From assembly GCA_004555955.1 (NCBI GenBank), contig SFJG01000062.1:1-11645 (forward strand): 11,645 nucleotides of DNA, given 5' to 3'. Shown here one piece after another: positions 6,002-11,645 of this stretch. The translations under genes were made by a program, and so were the position numbers. The stretch is from Bacteroidales bacterium (GTDB taxonomy: Bacteria > Bacteroidota > Bacteroidia > Bacteroidales > Muribaculaceae). Below the pieces are notes generated by a model. The model was given only the letters and a program-made list of their open reading frames with translations, had not been told where the DNA came from and made no database searches. Position 1 is the stretch's first letter; each line of letters starts with the position of its first letter.

Positions 6002-7203
6002 TGCTTAAAGGAAAGCATATAATATTAGGAATATCAGGCGGAATAGCGGCATACAAATCTGTGTCGCTATTACGTCTTTTTGTAAAGGCAGGGGCAGATG
6101 TGCAAGTCGTTATAACGCCTTCGGGAAAGGAGTTTATCACACCCGTGACGCTTTCCGCACTTAGCGGACGCCCTGTGATTAGCGAGTTCTTTACCGCTAA
6201 TACCGGTTCGTGGAACAGCCACGTCGACTTAGGTCTGTGGGCAGACGCTATGGTAATCGCACCGGCAACTGCTTCAACGATAGCAAAAATGGCTAACGGC
6301 GTTGCCGACAATATGCTTATAACGACCTATTTGTCTGCCAAATCGCCGGTCTTCGTCGCTCCGGCAATGGACCTCGACATGTTTGCCCATCCGTCAACTC
6401 GACGTAACATCGATTTGCTTCGCAGCTATGGCAATCACATTATTGATTCGCCCGCAGGCGAGCTTGCAAGTCACCTCGTTGGAAAAGGACGTATGGAAGA
6501 GCCGGAACGGATTTTCGAAGTCGTTGATGCTTTCTTTGATAAAGAGCAAGACCTTAAGGGCCGGAAAGTGATGATAACGGCAGGACCAACTTACGAGAAA
6601 ATCGACCCGGTTCGCTTTATTGGCAACTATAGCTCCGGAAAAATGGGATATGCCATTGCTGAAGAATGTGCATCTCGTGGCGCTGATGTTGTACTCATTA
6701 GCGGTCCGGTGTCTATTAAATGTAACGATAGTCGCGTCAGGGTAATCGGTGTGGAATCGGCAACGGAAATGAACGAAGCCGCTCAACGTGAGTTTGCCGA
6801 CAGCAGGTGCGCGATAATGTGTGCCGCTGTTGCCGATTACGCTCCGGCTCAAGTTGCTGCGGCAAAAATCAAACGCGAAAAGCAAGACGTGCCAACCATT
6901 GTCTTGAAGAAGAATCCGGACATCGCTGCCGGACTTGGTGCTGTTAAGTCAGACTCTCAAATCCTTGTCGGTTTCGCTCTCGAAACGGATAATGCAACAG
7001 CGAATGCTGTCGAAAAAATCGAACGCAAAAATCTTGATTTCATTGTGCTCAATACCGTCACAGCAAATTCAGGGTTTCAAGTCGACAACAATCAGATTTC
7101 GATAATCGATGCCGACGGTAAGAAAAACGATTATTCGCTAAAACCTAAGCGCGAAGTTGCAAAAGATATTGTTGACCACCTTGTTGAGAAAATTAAAAAG
7201 TGA
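6001..7203 (+). CDS. coaBC: Bifunctional phosphopantothenoylcysteine decarboxylase / phosphopantothenate–cysteine ligase
   Basis: A 400-residue fusion enzyme (also called Dfp) for two steps of coenzyme A synthesis: joining cysteine to 4'-phosphopantothenate, then decarboxylating the product to 4'-phosphopantetheine. The N-terminal CoaC flavoprotein domain (about 1-180) has GISGGIAAYK (10-19), the active-site His74 (NSHVDL) and PAMDLDM (121-127). The C-terminal CoaB domain (about 186-400) has TAGPTYEKIDPVRFIGN (193-209), SSGKMG (211-216), AAVADY (275-280) and KIKR (289-292), matching E. coli catalytic residues. One oddity: the E. coli Cys158 position, which donates to the enethiol intermediate, is Ser157 here (LASHLVGKGRM). 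The ATG at 6001 overlaps the previous stop. Identity is not in doubt. Confidence 0.96.
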   Translation: MLKGKHIILGISGGIAAYKSVSLLRLFVKAGADVQVVITPSGKEFITPVTLSALSGRPVISEFFTANTGSWNSHVDLGLWADAMVIAPATASTIAKMANGVADNMLITTYLSAKSPVFVAPAMDLDMFAHPSTRRNIDLLRSYGNHIIDSPAGELASHLVGKGRMEEPERIFEVVDAFFDKEQDLKGRKVMITAGPTYEKIDPVRFIGNYSSGKMGYAIAEECASRGADVVLISGPVSIKCNDSRVRVIGVESATEMNEAAQREFADSRCAIMCAAVADYAPAQVAAAKIKREKQDVPTIVLKKNPDIAAGLGAVKSDSQILVGFALETDNATANAVEKIERKNLDFIVLNTVTANSGFQVDNNQISIIDADGKKNDYSLKPKREVAKDIVDHLVEKIKK

Positions 7204-7211
7204 AATCTTTT

Positions 7212-8111
7212 ATGAAGTTTATATTGCTATTGTTGTTTTCGACGGTGATGCCGGTAGTGGCATTCTGCCAAGAACTGAATTGTACGGTTGAGATTAATAC
7301 TGACAAAATCTCCGGCACCGACAAGGCAATTTTCAACACGTTGAAAACAGCCATTACAGAGTATATGAACAACACTCAATGGGGTAATGCGAAGTATCTG
7401 ACAAACGAAAAAATTGAGTGCAAATTGTTTTTTACCATAAGTTCTTTCGACGGCACAACTATGTCGGGCGATTTGCAAGTACAATCAACGCGTCCCGTCT
7501 ACAATAGCACTTATACAACTACGCTGATTAATTTTAAAGACACAAGCATAGAATTTACTTACACCGAAAACGAGCCGCTGATATTTTCCGAAACGACAAT
7601 GGAGAGTAATCTGACAGCCATCTTAAACTTCTACGGATATATGATTCTCGCCATCGACTCTGATAGTTTTGCACCCAATGGCGGCGATTTCTACTACGAA
7701 AAGGCTGCAAACATTGTCAATATGGGACAAAGTTCCGGCGAAAAAGGCTGGAAAGCCTTCGAGGACAACAAGAACCGCTCCGCCGTGCTGTCGGCATTTA
7801 CCGATAAGTCGACAAGCGGAATTCGCACGTTGCTTTATAACTATCACCGCAAAGGCTTGGACGAAATGGTGCTTAGCCCCGATAAAGGAAAAATGGTCAT
7901 CACACAGTCGCTCGACTTGCTCAAGCAGATTTATGATGTCAATCCGATGTCGGTAGCCCTTTCGATGTTCAAGGATGCCAAACTTGACGAACTCGTTAAT
8001 GTTTACTCGAAATCGAACACTACAGAGCGTCAAAACGTCTATGAGTTGCTCTATCAGTTATATCCAACCGAATCACAACGATTAAATAAAATCAAGGAGG
8101 AGCAAAAATGA
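7212..8111 (+). CDS. DUF4835 family secreted protein
   Basis: A protein of about 299 residues with an N-terminal signal peptide (MKFILLLLFSTVMPVVAF) and likely signal peptidase I cleavage near AFC/QELNC. The mature start QELNCTVEINTDKI is typical of DUF4835, a family found in Bacteroidota. I recall that some annotations call it PorD and link it to type IX secretion; I cannot confirm that here, and nothing else in the window supports it. No catalytic motif is visible; the composition suits a periplasmic or outer-membrane-associated protein. A GTG at 7200 would add four residues and overlap the coaBC stop (GTGA); I prefer the ATG at 7212 because it gives a standard signal peptide, but the GTG remains possible. 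The end overlaps recN by four bases (ATGA), implying coupled translation. Confidence 0.85.
   Translation: MKFILLLLFSTVMPVVAFCQELNCTVEINTDKISGTDKAIFNTLKTAITEYMNNTQWGNAKYLTNEKIECKLFFTISSFDGTTMSGDLQVQSTRPVYNSTYTTTLINFKDTSIEFTYTENEPLIFSETTMESNLTAILNFYGYMILAIDSDSFAPNGGDFYYEKAANIVNMGQSSGEKGWKAFEDNKNRSAVLSAFTDKSTSGIRTLLYNYHRKGLDEMVLSPDKGKMVITQSLDLLKQIYDVNPMSVALSMFKDAKLDELVNVYSKSNTTERQNVYELLYQLYPTESQRLNKIKEEQK
8094..8100 (+). promoter_or_regulatory. Strong Shine-Dalgarno for recN
   Basis: AAGGAGG lies 7 bases before the recN ATG at 8108, inside the last codons of the DUF4835 gene. With the exonuclease site it is one of only two strong Shine-Dalgarno sequences I see, and it confirms the recN start despite the four-base overlap. 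Confidence 0.65.
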
Positions 8112-9766
8112 TAAAGCATCTAAAAATATCAAATTATGCGCTCATCGACACGGTCGAAATCTCCTTCGACGAAGGGCTGACGATTATTACCGGCGAAACC
8201 GGAGCAGGTAAGTCGATTATTATGGGCGCACTGTCGCTACTTCTCGGACAGCGTGCCGACGTCAAAGCCATTCGTCATGCCGATAAAAAGTCGATTATCG
8301 AAGCATCGTTTTGCATTGAAGGCTATGGCTTGGACAACTTTTTTACGGAAAACGACATAGATAGTTATGATACGGAATGCCTGCTTCGGCGAGAATTGTT
8401 GCCCAACGGACGTACTCGCGCTTTCGTCAACGACACGCCCGTGACACTGGCTGTCCTTTCCGCTTTGGCTATTCGTCTCGTTGACATTCATTCGCAACAT
8501 AGCAATGCTTTGCTGCTTAATCCTTCGTATCAACTTAAGGTTATCGACAGTCTTGCCGACAATAGCGATGCGCGAAACGATTATGCCGAAAAATTCGCAA
8601 ACTATTCAAAGCTTTCCGACGAACTGAAGCAACTGCGTGAGCGCATTCAAAAGAATAAGGAGAATGAAGACTATCTGCGTTTCCAATTGTCACAACTCAG
8701 CCCGTTAAACCTTAACGAATCCGAACAAGAGGAACTGGAGGCAACTCACAAATTGCTTTCAAACATCGGCGAAGTTAAGGAGAAAGTTTGGGAGTCGTGT
8801 AACTTGTTGGGTGAGAGCAACAATTCAATCCTTAACAAGTTGAACAAAGTGCAAACACTGCTCGAACAGCTTTCCGACGTGTTTGAGCCTTCTGCCGAAT
8901 ACGTTCAGCGTTTGGAATCTGCGGCAATCGAACTTCAAGACATTTACGAGAATCTCAACGGTCATATTGACGAAATGCACGATGACCCCGACGAACTCGA
9001 AAAAGTGGAAGCGCGGCTCAATGCCATCTATTCGCTCGAAAAACGCTATCACGTAAACACCGTCGGCGAATTGATTGCCATCGAGAAAGACCTTGAAAAG
9101 TCGCTGAAAGAGATAGACAATTCGGAAGAACAATTGGATGAATTGCAGAGCCGATTGGATGAGCAAACAAAGGTTCTAAAGGCTGCCGCCGAACGGTTGA
9201 CCCGAACTCGCAAATCTGCAGCCGAAATATTTGCCTCGAAGTTGGAAACTGTTGCCAAGCCTCTTGGAATGAAAAATCTTCAATGCCGTGTCGATTTCCA
9301 ACAACAGCCCTTTGGCAAAAGCGGTTGTGATGCCATTGTGTTCCTGTTTGCTTTCAACAAAAACCAACAATTGGTATCGGCAGAAAAGACAGCTTCCGGC
9401 GGCGAATTGTCGCGCCTGATGCTTTGCATAAAGTCGATTATTGCCGAGAAAATGCAACTCCCGTCAATAATTTTCGACGAAGTCGATACCGGCGTATCGG
9501 GCGAAGTGGCAAACAAAATTGGTGAAATGATGAAGGGCATTGCTTCGACAATTCAAGTCATTTCGATTACCCATTTACCTCAAGTGGCAGCTCTCGGCGC
9601 ACACCATTTCAAGGTGTTCAAACAAGACATCGCCGATTCGACGGTTACAAATATCAAAAAACTCGACAGCCAAGGCAGAATCCTTGAAATTGCCCAAATG
9701 TTGAGCGGCGAACGCGTCGACAACGCCGCAATTAATAACGCTAAATCGCTATTAAAACTCAGTTGA
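8108..9766 (+). CDS. recN: DNA repair protein RecN
   Basis: A 552-residue SMC-like ATPase that acts early in double-strand break repair; this is the normal RecN length. The Walker A loop is GETGAGKS (29-36) behind the family N-terminus MIKHLKISNYALIDTVEISF. The central region, about 155-390, is rich in Leu, Glu and Lys with heptad-like spacing, consistent with the antiparallel coiled coil. The C-terminal head has the ABC signature TASGGELSRLML (about 428-439), Walker B SIIFDEVDTGVSG (about 453-465) and the switch histidine in THLPQVA. In E. coli recN is strongly induced by the SOS response; here it sits in a constitutive-looking operon, and I see no LexA-like box directly before it. Confidence 0.97.
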   Translation: MIKHLKISNYALIDTVEISFDEGLTIITGETGAGKSIIMGALSLLLGQRADVKAIRHADKKSIIEASFCIEGYGLDNFFTENDIDSYDTECLLRRELLPNGRTRAFVNDTPVTLAVLSALAIRLVDIHSQHSNALLLNPSYQLKVIDSLADNSDARNDYAEKFANYSKLSDELKQLRERIQKNKENEDYLRFQLSQLSPLNLNESEQEELEATHKLLSNIGEVKEKVWESCNLLGESNNSILNKLNKVQTLLEQLSDVFEPSAEYVQRLESAAIELQDIYENLNGHIDEMHDDPDELEKVEARLNAIYSLEKRYHVNTVGELIAIEKDLEKSLKEIDNSEEQLDELQSRLDEQTKVLKAAAERLTRTRKSAAEIFASKLETVAKPLGMKNLQCRVDFQQQPFGKSGCDAIVFLFAFNKNQQLVSAEKTASGGELSRLMLCIKSIIAEKMQLPSIIFDEVDTGVSGEVANKIGEMMKGIASTIQVISITHLPQVAALGAHHFKVFKQDIADSTVTNIKKLDSQGRILEIAQMLSGERVDNAAINNAKSLLKLS

Positions 9767-9768
9767 TT

Positions 9769-10515
9769 ATGTTACATTCAGACGAATATATTTTTGGAAT
9801 GCGCGCCGTGATTGAAGCACTCAACGGCGGCCGCGAGATTGATAGAATCTTAGTGAAAAAAGACTTGACGGGCGAACTTGCCGGCGAACTTTTCGAGGCA
9901 ATTCGCAGTCGCTCGGTCTATTCACAACGTGTGCCTATCGAAAAACTTAACCGAATTACGCGCAAGAATCACCAAGGTGTTATTGCAATCCTTTCGCCGG
10001 TGAGTTATGCCAACCTCGATAATCTCGTACCCGAGATTTTCGAGTCGGGGAGAGTGCCTTTTATAGTTGTACTCGATGGAATTACCGATGTGCGCAATTT
10101 CGGCGCTATAGCACGAACTTGCGAATGTGCAGGAGTTGATGCTATCGTGATTCCTGAACGCAATAGCGTGTCGATTAATGCCGATGCCGTCAAAACTTCG
10201 GCAGGGGCATTATTGCATATTCCCGTAGCTCGCGTCAAAAATCTTACTTCAGCGCTTCGTATGCTCAAAGCCAGCGGGTTAACCGTGGTCGGCGTTACCG
10301 AAAAAGCTGTCGACGACTATACAAAGGCTGATTTATCGGTGCCGACGGCTCTCGTTATGGGCGCAGAAGACACCGGTATTGCTTCCGACAACATCCGAGA
10401 ATGTGACGCTTTGGCTGCCATCCCTATGTTCGGCAAGATTAATTCGTTGAACGTGTCGGTTGCCGCCGGTATTGTAATCTACGAAGTGGTACGTCAACGT
10501 CAGGCTAACGTTTAA
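9769..10515 (+). CDS. rlmB: 23S rRNA (guanosine2251-2'-O)-methyltransferase RlmB (TrmH/SpoU family)
   Basis: A 248-residue SpoU-type (SPOUT) methyltransferase. The N-terminal substrate-binding domain (about 5-75) opens with YIFGMRAVIEAL and contains the KNHQGVIA segment. The knotted catalytic domain shows motif 1 (DGITDVRNFGAIART, 103-117), motif 2 (VMGAEDTGI, 196-204) and motif 3 (IPMFGKINSLNVSVAAGI, 218-235). RlmB methylates the ribose of G2251 in the 23S rRNA P-loop in E. coli; other TrmH-family members act on other rRNA or tRNA sites, so the exact target is inferred. The frame could open at a TTG at 9763 overlapping the recN stop, but the ATG at 9769, two bases after that stop, is the more likely start and fits the usual N-terminus. 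It is the last gene of the dnaN operon. Confidence 0.88.
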   Translation: MLHSDEYIFGMRAVIEALNGGREIDRILVKKDLTGELAGELFEAIRSRSVYSQRVPIEKLNRITRKNHQGVIAILSPVSYANLDNLVPEIFESGRVPFIVVLDGITDVRNFGAIARTCECAGVDAIVIPERNSVSINADAVKTSAGALLHIPVARVKNLTSALRMLKASGLTVVGVTEKAVDDYTKADLSVPTALVMGAEDTGIASDNIRECDALAAIPMFGKINSLNVSVAAGIVIYEVVRQRQANV

Positions 10516-10561
10516 TAACGCTTTTTTAGACGCAATACTCTATTATTCTAAGTTTTTGTTG

Positions 10562-10569
10562 TACCTTTG
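10562..10569 (+). promoter_or_regulatory. Promoter -7 element for nusB–yajC
   Basis: TACCTTTG is an exact match to the Bacteroidota -7 consensus TAnnTTTG, in the AT-rich 74-base gap between rlmB and nusB. Transcription would begin around 10575, about 15 bases before the nusB ATG. No convincing TTTG lies at the expected -33 position, so the promoter may be weak or need an activator. Confidence 0.55.
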
Positions 10570-10589
10570 CAAGGATAAAGAACAGATAT

Positions 10590-11519
10590 ATGGTTAATAG
10601 AATTTTGATAAGAATTTTGGTCGTGCAGACCTTGTATTCTTACCTCATAAATAAAGACAGTAAAGAAACTGCCGCAAACAAGCTGAAAAACAGCTTGGAT
10701 ACAGCATATCAATTATATTTCTATCTGTTGACGTTGCCGGTTGCTCTAACCGAGCTCCAACGTCAACGACTCGAAGCCGCAAAGAACAAATATCTGCCAT
10801 CGCCGGAAGATTTGAACCCCAACACTCGTTTCGTTGACAATACTTTTGCCGCTACGATTGCCGAAAATGCAATTATCAAAGAATTCGTTACTGATAACTG
10901 CGTGTCGTGGAGCGACGACGAAATCTATCTTCGACTGATTCTCGATAAAATTTTGGATTCGGACATCTATGCCGACTATATGGAGAAGCCGAAGGTTACG
11001 GGCGACGACGATGCTGAATTTTGGCGACAAGTGATGCGCAAAATCGTGCTGCCTGACGAGGACTTGGCTGAAGTGCTTGAGGCTAAATCGGTTTTCTGGA
11101 ACGACGACCTCGAAATTGTCGGTACGTTTGCCTTGAAGACTTTTAAACGTATGGCATCAAATCCCTATAAAGCTATTCTTCCTCAGTTTAAAGATGAAGA
11201 AGATGCACAATTCGGATATTTGCTCCTTAACGATGTGATTGACAATTACGATGATTATCTCAAACTAATCGACAAATTTATTCCCAAATCATCGTGGGAC
11301 ATCTCTCGCATCCCGGTTATGGACATCGTGGTGCTCCAAATCGCAATTGCAGAACTCTTGCGTGTGCCATCGGTGCCCGTTGTTGTAACAATCAACGAGT
11401 ATGTCGAACTTGCAAAGTGCTATAGCACAGCCAAAAGCGGCACGTTTGTTAACGGAATACTTTATTCTATTATCACACACCTAAAAAGTGAAGGTATATT
11501 ACTAAAACCAATCGATTAA
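10590..11519 (+). CDS. nusB: Transcription antitermination factor NusB (long Bacteroidota form)
   Basis: A 309-residue NusB, which with NusE binds boxA RNA and supports antitermination during rRNA transcription. The canonical NusB fold lies in the C-terminal part, about 170-309, with DLEIVGTFALKTFKRM (173-188), ISRIPVMDIVVLQIAIAELL (238-257) and the signature INEYVELAKCYSTAKSGTFVNGIL (268-291). The N-terminal 165 or so residues are mainly helical by composition; the first 20 (VNRILIRILVVQTLYSYL) also look like the start of a NusB domain, so the fold seems interrupted by a long insertion. This long form is common in Bacteroidota, whereas E. coli NusB has 139 residues. The ATG at 10590 gives the expected VNRILIR start. 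It is followed closely by yajC. Confidence 0.92.
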   Translation: MVNRILIRILVVQTLYSYLINKDSKETAANKLKNSLDTAYQLYFYLLTLPVALTELQRQRLEAAKNKYLPSPEDLNPNTRFVDNTFAATIAENAIIKEFVTDNCVSWSDDEIYLRLILDKILDSDIYADYMEKPKVTGDDDAEFWRQVMRKIVLPDEDLAEVLEAKSVFWNDDLEIVGTFALKTFKRMASNPYKAILPQFKDEEDAQFGYLLLNDVIDNYDDYLKLIDKFIPKSSWDISRIPVMDIVVLQIAIAELLRVPSVPVVVTINEYVELAKCYSTAKSGTFVNGILYSIITHLKSEGILLKPID

Positions 11520-11540
11520 TTTTAAAAAACGAGAATAACT

Positions 11541-11645
11541 ATGATTAATTCAATTATGTTGGAAGCAACCAATACCGGAGGCGGTAGCGGTTTGATGCAA
11601 ATCTTAATGATTGTGGCTCTTTTTGCCATCTTTTATTTCTTGATG
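11541..11645 (+). CDS. yajC: Preprotein translocase subunit YajC (N-terminal part, cut by window edge)
   Basis: Thirty-five codons are present before the window ends. After a short polar Gly-rich start (EATNTGGGSG) comes a hydrophobic segment (LMQILMIVALFAIFYFLM, about 18-35) that matches the single transmembrane helix of YajC, normally followed by the IRPQ motif just beyond the edge. YajC joins SecD and SecF as an accessory to the SecYEG translocon in the inner membrane. The start lies 21 bases after the nusB stop with no other promoter visible, so it is probably co-transcribed. A nusB–yajC pair is familiar in Bacteroidota, which supports the call for such a short fragment. Confidence 0.75.
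   Translation, partial: MINSIMLEATNTGGGSGLMQILMIVALFAIFYFLM

Noticed and set aside
6394..6885. 163-codon minus-strand open frame inside coaBC
   Set aside because: It lies wholly opposite a certain gene, has no family resemblance or start context, and is a by-product of coaBC codon use. The same holds for the other long antisense frames opposite dnaN (3969-4574) and the exonuclease (5201-5767).
8108..9766. SMC-like ATPase as part of a defence system
   Set aside because: Walker A, signature, Walker B, length and termini all match housekeeping RecN, and no defence partner gene is nearby.
10496..10529. Intrinsic terminator after rlmB
   Set aside because: Only a 5-bp stem (10496-10500 with 10508-10512) precedes the T-run, with about ten bases between them; too weak to call.

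Overview
The window is an ordinary housekeeping segment of a Bacteroidota chromosome, most likely from the order Bacteroidales. Four things point there: a DUF4835-family secreted protein sits inside a dnaN–exonuclease–coaBC–recN–rlmB gene run; NusB is about 309 residues instead of about 140; a DUF3298/RsiV-type lipoprotein is present; and the best promoter matches are of the Bacteroidota type (TAnnTTTG at -7, TTTG about 20 bases upstream). Most genes lack a Shine-Dalgarno sequence, which also fits. I see no mobile element, CRISPR array, tRNA or rRNA.

Layout. Bases 1-239 hold the tail of something transcribed rightward, closed by a strong intrinsic terminator at 160-199. A marC-type membrane protein gene follows (240-872, +). 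It converges on a minus-strand operon read right to left: DUF3298 lipoprotein (2149-2970), rsmG (1520-2143) and a glyoxalase II-like metallo-beta-lactamase-fold hydrolase (869-1507). The marC and hydrolase stop codons overlap. An 83-base AT-rich divergent region separates the lipoprotein from a CvfB-like S1-domain RNA-binding protein (3054-3911, +).

A clear promoter at 3931-3966 then drives a tight plus-strand operon: dnaN (beta clamp), a DEDDh exonuclease with an ExoX-like C-terminus, coaBC, DUF4835, recN and rlmB. Junctions overlap by 1-4 bases or are separated by 13 bases or fewer, so the six genes are probably co-transcribed and partly translationally coupled. A second -7 box at 10562-10569 precedes nusB, followed 21 bases later by the start of yajC, which runs off the right edge.

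Functionally the main operon mixes replication and repair (clamp, exonuclease, RecN) with coenzyme A synthesis, an envelope protein and 23S rRNA methylation. I found no convincing undescribed system. The points most worth checking are a possible clamp-binding motif in the exonuclease encoded next to dnaN, the loss of the CoaC catalytic cysteine in CoaBC, a charged insertion in DnaN, and the unexplained transcribed segment at 1-199.
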